From: Pseudomonas fluorescens Q2-87
GTDB taxonomy: Bacteria; Pseudomonadota; Gammaproteobacteria; Pseudomonadales; Pseudomonadaceae
Assembly: GCF_000281895.1 (NCBI RefSeq)
Contig: NZ_CM001558.1
Location: forward strand, 6,072,084-6,136,083
DNA: 64,000 bases
Direction of reading: 5' to 3'
Shown here: piece after piece, positions 18,599-26,656 of the stretch
Numbering within the stretch: the stretch's first letter is position 1
How the letters are laid out: each line of letters opens with the position of its first letter
Made by a program: the position numbers and the translations under genes
The notes under the pieces: generated by a model
What the model was told of the DNA's origin: nothing
The model's database searches: none
What the model saw: the letters and a program-made list of their open reading frames with translations, nothing else

Positions 18599-19480
18599 TC
18601 ATCCCTGCCATTTGCCCCCTTCTACAATCACACTCTCAGGCCGGGTGTCATCGCTCAGTTCCTTGCGCACGTACTGGTCATACAGCTTGAGCAGATACTT
18701 CTCCTCGCCCAGCTTTGCCAACTCGGTGTTGACCCAATCCCGCAGCTCGATGTTGCCCTTCTTCACCGCCGGTGCAATCGGCGCTTCGGCGCCCAGCGTC
18801 TGGCTCAGTACACGGTAACCAGGGTTCTGCTTGGCCCAGCTGAACAGCACCAGATTGTCCTGGGCATAGGCGTCGCCACGGCCGTTGGCCAAGGCTTGCA
18901 AGGACTCTGAGTTTTTTTCGAACTTGAGCAGCTTCCAGTCCGGGTGATTCTTGGTCAGCCAGATGTCCGCCGTGGTGCCGGTGGTGACGATGGTGGTGCG
19001 GGTCGCCAGGTCATCCAGGTTCTTCACTTCACTGGCCTGGGGCACCAGCGCCTGTACCGCGACTTTCAGATTGGGGTTGGTGAACTCCACCGCCTCCTTG
19101 CGCTCCGGGGTCACAGTCATGTTGGCCAGGATCAGGTCGACCTTGTCGCTTTGCAGGAAGGGTATCCGGCTCGCCGGTTCAACCGCGACGAACTCGACCT
19201 TGTTTTCATCGCCGAGCAGGTCCTTGGCGAAACGGCGACCGATGTCGGTATCGAAGCCGACGTAACGCCCCGCTTCATCGACGAAGCCGAAGGGTGGCTT
19301 GTCGGTGAAAACGCCGACGATCAGCTTGTCCCGTGCCTTGATCTTTTCCAGGTAGCTGGCCGGCGCAGTGCTTTGGCTGGCGGTTTTCGGCTTCGGCGGT
19401 TCTTCGGTCTTGTTGCAGCCGGCCAGCAATGCGAGGCCGAGCAGCGGCAGTAGCAGCAGGGAAGACTTGGCAGTTTTCAT
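18599..19480 (-). CDS. Amino-acid ABC transporter substrate-binding lipoprotein
   Basis: This 293-residue periplasmic type 2 binding protein carries a lipobox signal peptide (LALLAGCNKTEE, Cys22). The body has the polar amino-acid binder hallmarks: KLIVGVFTDKPPFGFVDEAGRYVGFDTDIGRRFAKDL, then DLILANMTVTPERKEAVEFT, the segment that contacts the ligand amino and carboxyl groups. It is the last gene of a four-gene transporter operon and its start overlaps the ATPase stop by 4 bp. The substrate is not shown by the sequence. The shared upstream motif and the nearby metQ-like gene hint at a sulfur amino acid such as cystine, which is inference only. Confidence 0.88.
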   Translation of the reverse strand: MKTAKSSLLLLPLLGLALLAGCNKTEEPPKPKTASQSTAPASYLEKIKARDKLIVGVFTDKPPFGFVDEAGRYVGFDTDIGRRFAKDLLGDENKVEFVAVEPASRIPFLQSDKVDLILANMTVTPERKEAVEFTNPNLKVAVQALVPQASEVKNLDDLATRTTIVTTGTTADIWLTKNHPDWKLLKFEKNSESLQALANGRGDAYAQDNLVLFSWAKQNPGYRVLSQTLGAEAPIAPAVKKGNIELRDWVNTELAKLGEEKYLLKLYDQYVRKELSDDTRPESVIVEGGKWQG

Positions 19481-20259
19481 AGCAGTTCCAGTTCCTTTGT
19501 TTGAGTCGTTTCAGGTAGTGCGGCGACGTAGGAGAACTTCTCCAGGAACTGCTGCGCTCGTGCGGTTTGCGGGTTCGTAAAGAAAATCTCGGGAGGGTTT
19601 TGTTCAAGGATCCGCCCGCCATCCATGAACACGATGCGGTCAGCCACGGCGCGGGCGAAGGCCATTTCGTGGGTAACGATCAGGAGCGTCATGCCTTCGC
19701 GGGCCAGGCCCTGGATGACTTCCAATACTTCCTTGACCATTTCCGGGTCGAGGGCAGCGGTGACCTCATCAAACAGAATGACCTTGGGATTCATGCACAG
19801 CGAACGAACGATGGCGATGCGTTGCTGCTGGCCGCCGGAGAGCTGGCGCGGGAACGCGTCGCGCTTGTCCAGCAAGCCCACGCGGGCCAACAACGCTTCG
19901 GCCTGGACGCGAGCCTCGCGGCGGTCGCGCTTTTGCACTTTGACCGGGCCGAGCAGCAGGTTATCGAGCACGCTCATGTGCGCGAACAGGTGATAGCTTT
20001 GGAACACCATGCCGATCTGCTGGCGTACTTCACGCCAATCGGTGCCCTTGTCCAGCAACTCGCGACCGGCGAACACCAGGCTGCCGCTGTGGGCGACTTC
20101 CAGGCCGTTGAGGCAGCGCAGCAAAGTACTTTTACCGCAACCGCTGGGTCCGAGTATGACGATCACTTCGCCGGCCTTCACTTGCAGGTCGATGCCGTCG
20201 AGCACTTGCTGCTCGCCGAAGAATTTGTTGAAGCCCTTGAACTCGATCAATGTGCTCAT
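19477..20259 (-). CDS. Amino-acid ABC transporter ATP-binding protein
   Basis: This 260-residue nucleotide-binding subunit of the GlnQ/HisP class has Walker A GPSGCGKST, Q-loop GMVFQSYHLFAHM, signature LSGGQQQRIAIVRSL, Walker B VILFDEVTAALDPE and switch VTHEM. Walker B ends in DE-V-TAALDP where most relatives have DEPTSALDP; the catalytic Glu is kept. It overlaps the permease gene upstream (20256) and the binding-protein gene downstream by 4 bp each. Confidence 0.92.
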   Translation of the reverse strand: MSTLIEFKGFNKFFGEQQVLDGIDLQVKAGEVIVILGPSGCGKSTLLRCLNGLEVAHSGSLVFAGRELLDKGTDWREVRQQIGMVFQSYHLFAHMSVLDNLLLGPVKVQKRDRREARVQAEALLARVGLLDKRDAFPRQLSGGQQQRIAIVRSLCMNPKVILFDEVTAALDPEMVKEVLEVIQGLAREGMTLLIVTHEMAFARAVADRIVFMDGGRILEQNPPEIFFTNPQTARAQQFLEKFSYVAALPETTQTKELELL

Positions 20260-20915
20260 GCTTGCGTCCAGCGCCGTTCCAGCACACGGGACGCGGCCGA
20301 GAGCGGATAGCAGATAAAAAAGAAAAACAGGAACAGCGCGCCGTAGATCAGCACGGATTCATAAGTGCGCTCGATGATTTGCTGACCGACCTTGATCACA
20401 TCCACCACACCGATCAGCACCGCCAGGGAGCTGGTCTTGATGATGCGCGTGTAGACATTGATGGTCGGCGGGGTCATGCGTTTAAGCGCCTGCGGCAGCA
20501 ACACGTAGCCGTAGAGCTGCGGGTCGTTCAAGCCGATCGACAATCCTGCCTCGCGCTGGCCACGTGGCAGCGAATGCAACGCGCCGCGCACCACTTCGCC
20601 CACTTCGCTGGCGCCCCATAAAGACAGCACCAGTACCGCGCACCAGAAGCTTGGAATGCTCAAGCCGAAAAAAATCGGTAGCCCGAAGAACAGCAAATAC
20701 AACCAGACCAGCACCGGGATCGCCCGGAACAGTTCCAGGTACACCCGCAAAATGGCGTTCAACCACTTCACGTTCAGCGTGCTCAAAATGCCGTAGAGCA
20801 TGCCGCCCACGGTACTGATCGCGATGCTCAGAAAGGAAATCGACAAGGTTTGCGCAGCGCCTTTGCCCAATTGCGGCAACGACACCCAGAGCAACTCAAG
20901 ACCCGAACTGGCCAT
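20256..20915 (-). CDS. Amino-acid ABC transporter permease (HisM/GlnP type), second
   Basis: This 219-residue polar amino-acid permease has about five TM segments and the EAA loop at GQREAGLSIGLNDPQLYGYVLLPQALK, which couples to the ATPase. The N-terminal LGKGAAQTLSISFLSI and ELFRAIPVLVWLYLLFFGLP are typical of the family. Its start overlaps the end of the first permease by 20 bp and its stop overlaps the ATPase by 4 bp. The two permeases presumably form a heterodimer. Confidence 0.92.
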   Translation of the reverse strand: MASSGLELLWVSLPQLGKGAAQTLSISFLSIAISTVGGMLYGILSTLNVKWLNAILRVYLELFRAIPVLVWLYLLFFGLPIFFGLSIPSFWCAVLVLSLWGASEVGEVVRGALHSLPRGQREAGLSIGLNDPQLYGYVLLPQALKRMTPPTINVYTRIIKTSSLAVLIGVVDVIKVGQQIIERTYESVLIYGALFLFFFFICYPLSAASRVLERRWTQA

Positions 20916-21561
20916 GTTGGAGCCTCCTTTCCAGACGACGCAACAACAGCGAGAGCGGCAAAAACAGCAGCACGCAAATCAGCGTCAGCACGGCCAGCAT
21001 TTCGTAGGTCTTGTAGTAGAGCGCGATGTAGCTCTTGGTGGTGTAGAGAATCTCCGGCACCGCCACGGCGGAAACCACGGTGGTTTCCTTGAGCAGAAAA
21101 ATGAAATTGGCGAACAGCGACGGCAGGCTGAGAATTCCGGCTTGCGGCAGGATCACGTAGCGCAGCAATTGGCCACGAGACAACCCGATGGAGCGACCGG
21201 ATTCCAGTTGCGCCGTCGGCACCGCTTCCACGCCGGCACGCAGCACTTCGGTGAGATAGGCACCGCCCAGGAACGTCATGGTGATGATCGCCGCCGCGAA
21301 GCCCGACACCTTGATGCCCAACGCGGGCAAGGCGAAGTAGACAAAGAACAACTGAATGAGCAGCGGTGTGTTGCGCGCCAGCTCCACATACAACCCGACC
21401 AGGCGGTGCAGGTAAGGCGTGCGGAACACCAGGATCGGCGCGTTGACCAGCGCCACCAGCAGCGACGTGGCGATGGCGATGAGGCCGACCTGCAGCGTCA
21501 CTCCCACAGCCTTGAGAAACGCCGGGAGGGTGCTGAGGATGAAAGCGTAATCGAAGTTCAT
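20896..21561 (-). CDS. Amino-acid ABC transporter permease (HisQ/GlnP type), first
   Basis: The first gene of the operon encodes 221 residues from ATG at 21559-21561 (MNFDYAFILSTLPAFLKAVGVTLQVG). The frame is open 63 bp further, but those codons lack the hydrophobic family start. ELARNTPLLIQLFFVYFALP and the EAA loop QLESGRSIGLSRGQLLRYVILPQA mark the polar amino-acid permease family. An AT-rich promoter motif shared with other transport units lies 85-115 bp upstream. Confidence 0.92.
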   Translation of the reverse strand: MNFDYAFILSTLPAFLKAVGVTLQVGLIAIATSLLVALVNAPILVFRTPYLHRLVGLYVELARNTPLLIQLFFVYFALPALGIKVSGFAAAIITMTFLGGAYLTEVLRAGVEAVPTAQLESGRSIGLSRGQLLRYVILPQAGILSLPSLFANFIFLLKETTVVSAVAVPEILYTTKSYIALYYKTYEMLAVLTLICVLLFLPLSLLLRRLERRLQHGQFGS

Positions 21562-21645
21562 TGAACGTCCTGGACGCCGCGCGATAAGCGGCGGTGGTGC
21601 GGTCCATAGGCAACGGGTAGCCACCTGGCAGGCACCGACTCTAAA

Positions 21646-21676
21646 GGTATAAGAAGAGGAATTTAAATACCGTTAA
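21646..21676 (-). promoter_or_regulatory. Shared AT-rich promoter motif, copy 1 (amino-acid ABC operon)
   Basis: On the plus strand the block reads GGTATAAGAA, five bases, then ATTTAAATACCGTTAA. Read in the gene direction it offers a -10-like TTATAC with only a poor -35 (TAACGG) 17 bp upstream, as in activator-dependent promoters. Almost the same block lies before the TauD operon at 53729, with weaker matches at 23025 and 24755. Confidence 0.5.
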
Positions 21677-21841
21677 AGCATATTGATATCACGCAAATAT
21701 CTATTCCCCCGATTTGCCGCGACGGAGGAAGACGGCTATTTTTCCTCACGTCGTAGGAAAGATCTTTTTTTCGAAATACCCCTCCAAGGACGCACAGCTT
21801 TTGGCCAGACTCCCCGGCCAAACCATCACAAGGAAGAGAAC

Positions 21842-21937
21842 ATGGCTGACGTAAAGGTGCCGAAGCGACTGGATCCGCAGGAGATGTTGAAGTTGTTGGT
21901 GGCATTGCGCAGAGCGTTGAAGACCAGGGCGGTTTGA
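21842..21937 (+). CDS. Candidate 31-residue peptide
   Basis: A short frame MADVKVPKRLDPQEMLKLLV... has a GGAAGAG ribosome site six bases before its ATG, and a REP-like pair directly after its stop. The peptide is basic and amphipathic (many Lys/Arg/Leu) with no signal sequence or Cys, so it may form one or two helices. It lies alone, divergent from the amino-acid ABC operon, in a gap that also holds the shared promoter motif. I do not recognise a family, and no function can be given. Support is the ribosome site and position only. Confidence 0.45.
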   Translation: MADVKVPKRLDPQEMLKLLVALRRALKTRAV

Positions 21938-21940
21938 CCT

Positions 21941-22050
21941 TGTGGCGAGGGAGCTTGCTCCCGCTGGGTCGCGAAGCGTCCCCAAGAGTATCCGTTGGCT
22001 GTTTTTTACGACTGCTGCGCAGCCGAGCGGGAGCAAGCTCCCTCGCCACT
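21941..22050. repeat. REP-like inverted pair, GAGGGAGCTTGCTCCC family
   Basis: Inverted intact copies of GTGGCGAGGGAGCTTGCTCC lie between the candidate small gene and the end of the metQ-like gene. Confidence 0.85.
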
Positions 22051-22086
22051 CAGGTAAACATGTCCCTGGTCCAATATCTTGAGCAC

Positions 22087-22120
22087 AAAAAACGCCGACG
22101 CTGTATCAGCCGTCGGCGTT
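22087..22120 (-). terminator. Intrinsic terminator of the metQ-like gene
   Basis: A perfect 10-bp stem (AACGCCGACG / CGTCGGCGTT, 22091-22100 and 22111-22120) with a 10-base loop is followed, in the minus direction, by a run of six T. It lies 30 bp after the stop codon of the gene at 22150. Confidence 0.9.
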
Positions 22121-22149
22121 CGAAACCTTGAAGAGGTTTACTGCCAGAA

Positions 22150-22932
22150 TCAGAACGCCGGCAGTACCGCGCCGCTGTACTTCTTCTCGATGAATGCCTT
22201 CACTTCCGGGCTGGTCAGGGCCTTGGCGAGTTTCTGCATGGCCGGGCTGTCCTTGTTGTCCGGACGGGCCACCAGGAAGTTCACGTAAGGCGAATCGGCG
22301 CCTTCGATCACCAGCGCATCCTTGGCTGGGTTAAGACCCGCTTCCAAGGCGTAGTTGGTGTTGATCATGTCCAGGTCGACCTGATCCAGAACACGCGGCA
22401 GCATGGCCGATTCCAGTTCCTTGAATTTGAAGTTCTTCGGGTTCTTGGCGATGTCTTTCGGCGTTGCCAGGGCGTTTTTCGGGTCCTTCAACTCGATCAA
22501 GCCAGCCTTCTGCAGCAGGATCAGGGCACGACCGCTGTTGCTGCCTTCGTTAGGAATGGCGATGGTTGCGCCGTCCTTCAACTCGGCCAGGCTTTTGACT
22601 TTCTTCGAGTAGCCGCCGAACGGTTCGACGTGGACGCCGATCACAGTAACCAGATTGGTACCTTTGCCTTCGTTGAAGCTCTTGAGGTACGGCAAGGTCT
22701 GGAAGTAGTTGGCGTCCAGGCGCTTCTGGTCAACTTGCACGTTGGGTTGGACGTAGTCGGTGAAGACCTTGATCTGCAGGTCCACGCCTTCCTTGGCCAG
22801 GGCTGGCTTGATCAGTTCAAGAATCTCGGCGTGAGGCACGGGCGTAGCTGCCACCACCAGTTTTTCCGCGGCCTGGGCCAGGCCCGAGGTCAGCGCTGCC
22901 GCCAATGCGGTGAACAACAGAACCTTTTTCAT
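22150..22932 (-). CDS. metQ: MetQ/NlpA-family ABC substrate-binding protein
   Basis: This 260-residue binding protein of the methionine-uptake family is recognised by KLVVAATPVPHAEILELIKPALAKEG, FTDYVQPNVQVDQKRLDANYFQTLPYL and the ligand segment IAIPNEGSNSGRALILLQKAGLI. Unlike E. coli MetQ it has a simple signal peptide (cleavage after LAQA) and no lipobox Cys, so it should be free in the periplasm. No metN or metI is adjacent, so it is an orphan that must use a permease from elsewhere. A strong terminator follows. Methionine or its D-form or sulfoxide is the likely ligand by family. Confidence 0.88.
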   Translation of the reverse strand: MKKVLLFTALAAALTSGLAQAAEKLVVAATPVPHAEILELIKPALAKEGVDLQIKVFTDYVQPNVQVDQKRLDANYFQTLPYLKSFNEGKGTNLVTVIGVHVEPFGGYSKKVKSLAELKDGATIAIPNEGSNSGRALILLQKAGLIELKDPKNALATPKDIAKNPKNFKFKELESAMLPRVLDQVDLDMINTNYALEAGLNPAKDALVIEGADSPYVNFLVARPDNKDSPAMQKLAKALTSPEVKAFIEKKYSGAVLPAF

Positions 22933-23024
22933 GCAGTGTCCTTATCGAAAAAATCACTGTCGTCATGGACGACGGCCAAATGTGGGAGGTGCCAGCGAAG
23001 TGCTATCGTTGGCGTGAAGCGGAC

Positions 23025-23060
23025 GATACCGATAATTTTTATGCCTTAACAATATCTTTT
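23025..23060 (-). promoter_or_regulatory. Weak match to the shared promoter motif, copy 4 (before metQ)
   Basis: In the gene direction the region reads TTAAGGCATAAAAATTATC, which aligns with TTAACGGTATTTAAATTTC of the stronger copies if one base is skipped. It is preceded by an AT-rich AAAAGATATTG. It lies ~95-130 bp before the metQ start. The match is partial and could be chance in AT-rich DNA. Confidence 0.3.
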
Positions 23061-23118
23061 ATTCAAGTTCATATTCGTTTTGCTCATATAGCGAGGCCGG
23101 CTTTTTGGTGGCAGCCGC

Positions 23119-24054
23119 CTACAACGTCGAGCCCAATCGACTGAGCAGCGCTTTAAGGGCCGCACGCTCACCCTCCGATCCCGCTGCAATGACCTGCGCG
23201 ACCTGCTGCTCGATCAGTTCCGACACCGAAGGCTGGAGCGGCAGATTCAAATGCTCCGGCAAAATCTCGTCACCGCTGCTTACCAGCAACGCGAAGTGGA
23301 TGACATTTTCCAGCTCCCGGGTATTGCCCGGCCAACTGTGTCGTTCAAGGGCACGCTGGGCCGCCTCGCTGATCAACGGCACAGCCAGGCCGAGGCGCTG
23401 GCTATAGATGCCCAGGAAATATTCCGCCAGGGACAGGATATCGCCCACCCGCTCACGCAGGGCCGGCAACTCGAGGCGGCCTTCGCCGAGATAATGGAAG
23501 AGGCGCTCGTGAAATTTGCCGGCGGCCACCGCTTGCGCCAGATCGATGCTGGTGGCCGCGACCAGGCGGACGTCCACCGGGCTGGGCTGGTGGGCACCGA
23601 CGCGGGTGACTTCATGGTTTTCCAGGGCCGCCAGCAATTTGATCTGGATCGGCAGCGGCAAGTCGCCGATTTCATCCAGATAAAGCGTGCCGCCGTTGGC
23701 GGAGCCGAACCAACCGGCACGGCTGCTGGCCGAGCCGCTGTAATTGCCGGCCGCGTAGCCGAACAGTTCGGCGTCGGCGTAGGTCGGACTGATCGCGCCG
23801 CAATTGACCGAGACAAACAGCCCACCGCGGTCACTTTCGCGGTGGATGTGCCGGGCAAGCAGCTCCTTGCCGCTGCCGGTTTCGCCGCGTATCAGCACCG
23901 AGACCGCGCGCGGCGCCAGTTGCTCCAGCTCTTGGCGCAGTTGCCGCGAGCGTGGGTCGACGAACACCAGCGCCTTGGCGCGAATGCTCAAAGGGCTTTT
24001 TTCCGCATCGGGAAAAGTCAGCAATGGCTGACCAAAGGTTTCATGCAAACTCAT
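23119..24054 (-). CDS. Short sigma-54-type activator: AAA+ domain without N-terminal sensor or clear HTH
   Basis: This 311-residue protein starts at ATG 24052-24054 (MSLHETFGQPLL). The frame is open ~400 bp further, but that stretch overlaps the next gene. It has Walker A GETGSGKE, Walker B GGTLYLDEIGDLP, sensor I VRLVAATSIDL and sensor II-type WPGNTRELENV of sigma-54 activators. The loop that contacts sigma-54, usually GAFTGA, reads GNYSGS here. There is no receiver, GAF or PAS domain before the AAA+ module. The ~45 residues after it (PLQPSVSELIEQQVAQVIAAG...) lack the Fis-type helix-turn-helix pattern. It may be a SfnR-like activator of sulfur genes, given its neighbours, but that is inference. 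Confidence 0.8.
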   Translation of the reverse strand: MSLHETFGQPLLTFPDAEKSPLSIRAKALVFVDPRSRQLRQELEQLAPRAVSVLIRGETGSGKELLARHIHRESDRGGLFVSVNCGAISPTYADAELFGYAAGNYSGSASSRAGWFGSANGGTLYLDEIGDLPLPIQIKLLAALENHEVTRVGAHQPSPVDVRLVAATSIDLAQAVAAGKFHERLFHYLGEGRLELPALRERVGDILSLAEYFLGIYSQRLGLAVPLISEAAQRALERHSWPGNTRELENVIHFALLVSSGDEILPEHLNLPLQPSVSELIEQQVAQVIAAGSEGERAALKALLSRLGSTL

Positions 24055-24113
24055 GGCAGACTCCCGCCCCAAACCGCCGGGTGACGGGAGGGCACTACAT
24101 TCCAAGGGCGTAT

Positions 24114-24695
24114 TCAGGCGCGTCGCAGAGCGTGATGCTCCATGCGATTTTGTAGACGATAGAGATAAGCGAAGCCTTGTTCCCAGCGCTGGTGGCCGGA
24201 TTTCACATTGATATGTCCCGCCCCGGCCAGGATCCCCGCCTCGGCCCCCCAGTTGCGCGCCAATTCCAGGGCTCGCGGGGCGCTCACGGCGGCGTCGTTG
24301 TCGGAACTGACCACCTGGCTTGGGAACGGCAGCAAATTGGCCGGTATCGGCGCGAAGTTGCGCAACGCAGGCGCGCAGGCCGGCCGCTCGACATCGGCCG
24401 GCGCTACCAGCAACGCCCCACGCACCTGCCGCAAAAACTGCACGGGCGCCGTGGCGGCCCAATGGGCAACGGTGATGCAGCCCAGGCTATGGGCAATCAG
24501 GATCACTGGCGTGCTGTCGGCGGCAACGGCTTCGGCCAATGCCGCGACCCAATCCTCGCGCCGGGGCGTCAACCAGTCGGCCTGTTCGACCCTGGCACTG
24601 TTGGGCAGGCTGTTCTGCCAGTGGGTTTGCCAATGATTTTCCGGCGATCCTTGCCAGCCCGGCACAATCAGGTAGCGAATGGATTCGTTGCGCAT
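24114..24695 (-). CDS. RBBP9/YdeN-type alpha/beta hydrolase
   Basis: This 193-residue serine hydrolase of the RBBP9 family opens with YLIVPGWQGSPENHWQTHW, the family's oxyanion region. The nucleophile is in IAHSLGC, the acid in SSDNDAAVS, and the catalytic His in GAGHINVKSG. The natural substrate of bacterial members is not known; they are small esterase-like enzymes. It lies upstream of the sigma-54-type activator in the same direction, 59 bp away, so the two may be co-transcribed. A variant of the shared promoter motif precedes it. Confidence 0.87.
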   Translation of the reverse strand: MRNESIRYLIVPGWQGSPENHWQTHWQNSLPNSARVEQADWLTPRREDWVAALAEAVAADSTPVILIAHSLGCITVAHWAATAPVQFLRQVRGALLVAPADVERPACAPALRNFAPIPANLLPFPSQVVSSDNDAAVSAPRALELARNWGAEAGILAGAGHINVKSGHQRWEQGFAYLYRLQNRMEHHALRRA

Positions 24696-24754
24696 GGGTG
24701 CTCTCCTGCGTGTCTGTTCCCGGACCAGTATAGGGAGGAGAGTTATATTGTTTA

Positions 24755-24782
24755 AGGAATAAGAAGCTATTTGTTAATACCT
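24755..24782 (-). promoter_or_regulatory. Shared promoter motif, copy 3 (before the RBBP9-type hydrolase)
   Basis: The plus strand reads GGAATAAGAAG, then CTATTTGTTAATACC, against GGTATAAGAAG and ATTTAAATACC in copies 1 and 2. It is followed by AACGAATAACAAGATATC, which resembles the GAATAACGATAT flank of the TauD copy. It lies ~60 bp before the hydrolase start. Confidence 0.4.
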
Positions 24783-24803
24783 AAAACGAATAACAAGATA
24801 TCT

Positions 24804-24831
24804 CTGTGGGAGTGTGCTTGCTCGCTCCCAC
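24804..24831. repeat. Solitary degenerate REP-like element
   Basis: A shortened copy of the GGGAGCGGGC family (TGTGGGAGTGTGCTTGCTCGC) makes a small hairpin just after the DUF2789 gene. Confidence 0.5.
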
Positions 24832-24847
24832 TGGTATTGCACCGGTC

Positions 24848-25093
24848 TTACTCGCTGCGTCCCTTACGCAACAAAACATCCAACTGATCTATCACTTCCG
24901 CCCAGTCCGCATCTTCGAGGATTTCGTCCTGCAGCAATTGCCGCTGGCCCTCGCTCCAGAAAAACGCATCGGCCAAGTGAAGTTCAGGCTTGAGGGGGGA
25001 ATGGACCGCGATGAATTTGTCGATATCAGCGGCATCATCAGACAAGCCCAATTGTTTGAACAGCGCGGGCAGGTTGTGAATCGGAGATTCCAT
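24848..25093 (-). CDS. DUF2789-type small protein
   Basis: An 81-residue acidic protein starts at ATG 25091-25093 with an AGGAG ribosome site, giving MESPIHNLPALFKQLGLSDD. The frame extends 84 bp further but without family-like sequence. The segments LPALFKQLGL, IDKFIAVHSPL and DAFFWSEGQRQLLQDEI match my memory of the DUF2789 family, found in gamma-proteobacteria with no known role. No signal peptide or membrane segment is present. It is divergent from the NfeD gene. Confidence 0.78.
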   Translation of the reverse strand: MESPIHNLPALFKQLGLSDDAADIDKFIAVHSPLKPELHLADAFFWSEGQRQLLQDEILEDADWAEVIDQLDVLLRKGRSE

Positions 25094-25240
25094 GCGAGGC
25101 TCCTGAGTATAAGACGGGGGGTTGGGTTCTTTCCCGCAGTCTAGCCCTGAATGACCGCCAGACTGATCAAAATTCAATCAACCCATACCTCGACTAGACT
25201 TTGAATAACATCCCGACGAATACACGTTGCGGAGGGTCCT

Positions 25241-25762
25241 GTGAACATTCACTGGTTGACGGTTGCGCTGCTGGCGATCAGCGGACCTGTGCTCGGCGCC
25301 GATGGTTTCATGCTGCCAGGCACCGATCCCCTCGGGTTCTGGCTGATCGCCGTGGGCGCGACCCTACTGGTCTTCGAGGCGGCCCTGCCCAATTACGGGG
25401 TTGCGGGGCTGGGTGGCATTGTCCTGTGTGTGATTGGCGCGGTCATCCTGACCAACGCCGACGTACCGGTTCCCCTGATGATCGGCCTGGGCCTGATCAG
25501 CGCGTTGCTGCTGATTGTCCTGTTGGTCCGCGCGTTGAAAACCCGACCGCGCCAGTCCGTCAGCGGCGACGCCACGCTAGTGGGCAACGTCACGGCGGTC
25601 ACCGCGTTGCAGGCGGACAATCATCACGGCTGGGTCCAGTTGGAAGGCGAGCGCTGGCAGGTGGCAAGCGCCACGCCGATGCGACCCGGGCAGGCGGTGC
25701 GGGTCATCGCCCGCAAGGGCTTGCTGCTGGAAGTGGCCCCCGCTGATTCGCAAGGAGTCTGA
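25241..25762 (+). CDS. NfeD-family membrane protein (short form)
   Basis: This 173-residue protein starts at a GTG behind GGAGG. It has an N-terminal signal-like segment, three or four TM helices ([38 protein letters not shown] is characteristic of NfeD), and a soluble C-terminal OB-fold of ~60 residues ([12 protein letters not shown]...[14 protein letters not shown]). It lacks the ClpP-like protease domain of long NfeD proteins. It is followed at once by a slipin gene, the classical NfeD-stomatin pair thought to act in membrane microdomain organisation. Confidence 0.9.
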   Translation: MNIHWLTVALLAISGPVLGADGFMLPGTDPLGFWLIAVGATLLVFEAALPNYGVAGLGGIVLCVIGAVILTNADVPVPLMIGLGLISALLLIVLLVRALKTRPRQSVSGDATLVGNVTAVTALQADNHHGWVQLEGERWQVASATPMRPGQAVRVIARKGLLLEVAPADSQGV

Positions 25763-25763
25763 A

Positions 25764-26525
25764 ATGGGTATGCAAATCGGTTTTACGATGCTGTTGCTGC
25801 TGGTGATCGCGCTGGCGGCATCGACGTTCCGGATCCTGCGCGAATACGAGCGCGCGGTGGTGTTCCAACTCGGCCGGTTCTGGCAGGTCAAGGGGCCAGG
25901 GCTGATCCTGTTGATTCCTGTGGTACAGCAGATGATCCGCGTCGACCTGCGCACCATTGTGCTCGACGTGCCGCCCCAGGACGTGATTACCCGGGACAAC
26001 GTCTCGGTGAAGGTCAACGCAGTGCTGTATTTCCGCGTGCTCGACCCGCAGAAGGCAATCATCCAGGTGGAAAACTTCCTCATGGCCACCAGCCAACTGG
26101 CCCAGACCACTTTGCGCGCCGTGCTCGGTAAACACGACCTGGACCAACTGCTGGCCGAGCGCGAGCAACTGAACAGTGACATCCAGCAAGTGCTCGATGC
26201 CCAGACCGATGCCTGGGGCATCAAGGTGGCGAATGTCGAGATCAAGCATGTGGACCTCAACGAGTCGATGATCCGCGCCATCGCCCGACAAGCCGAAGCC
26301 GAGCGCGAACGCCGGGCCAAGGTGATCCATGCCGAAGGCGAGCTGCAAGCCTCGGAAAAACTCATGCAAGCCGCCGAAATGCTTGGCCGCCAGCCAGGCG
26401 CGATGCAGTTGCGCTACATGCAGACATTGGGGGCGATTGCCGGGGACAAGACTTCCACCATCGTCTTCCCGCTGCCGATCGAGCTCCTCAAGGGGATGGC
26501 GGAGTTGTCCGCCAACAAGTCGTGA
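25764..26525 (+). CDS. Slipin (stomatin-like SPFH protein)
   Basis: This 253-residue protein has one N-terminal TM helix ([17 protein letters not shown]) and an SPFH/band-7 domain: [62 protein letters not shown] charged helical C-terminal part ([27 protein letters not shown]) drives oligomerisation. Prokaryotic slipins are encoded with NfeD, as here with a 1-bp gap, and are thought to scaffold membrane domains. A REP-like pair closes the unit. Confidence 0.94.
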   Translation: MGMQIGFTMLLLLVIALAASTFRILREYERAVVFQLGRFWQVKGPGLILLIPVVQQMIRVDLRTIVLDVPPQDVITRDNVSVKVNAVLYFRVLDPQKAIIQVENFLMATSQLAQTTLRAVLGKHDLDQLLAEREQLNSDIQQVLDAQTDAWGIKVANVEIKHVDLNESMIRAIARQAEAERERRAKVIHAEGELQASEKLMQAAEMLGRQPGAMQLRYMQTLGAIAGDKTSTIVFPLPIELLKGMAELSANKS

Positions 26526-26551
26526 TGCCCACCAAAAAAACGACACCGCCG

Positions 26552-26646
26552 CCTGTGGCGAGGGAGCTTGCTCCCGCTGGGCTGCGCAGCAGCCCCAGAT
26601 CTTGCGGTCGCTGCGCAACCGAGCGGGAGCAAGCTCCCTCGCCACA
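26552..26646. repeat. REP-like inverted pair, GAGGGAGCTTGCTCCC family
   Basis: Inverted intact copies lie between the slipin gene and the convergent sulfotransferase-like gene. An inner GGGCTGCGCAGCAGCCCC hairpin follows the left copy. Confidence 0.85.
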
Positions 26647-26656
26647 AAATGTGTGC

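Noticed and set aside
22933..23040. Sigma-54 (-24/-12) promoter before metQ, given the adjacent activator-type gene
   Set aside because: The nearest match in the gene direction has TGGCAC but lacks GC at the required distance of ten bases from GG.
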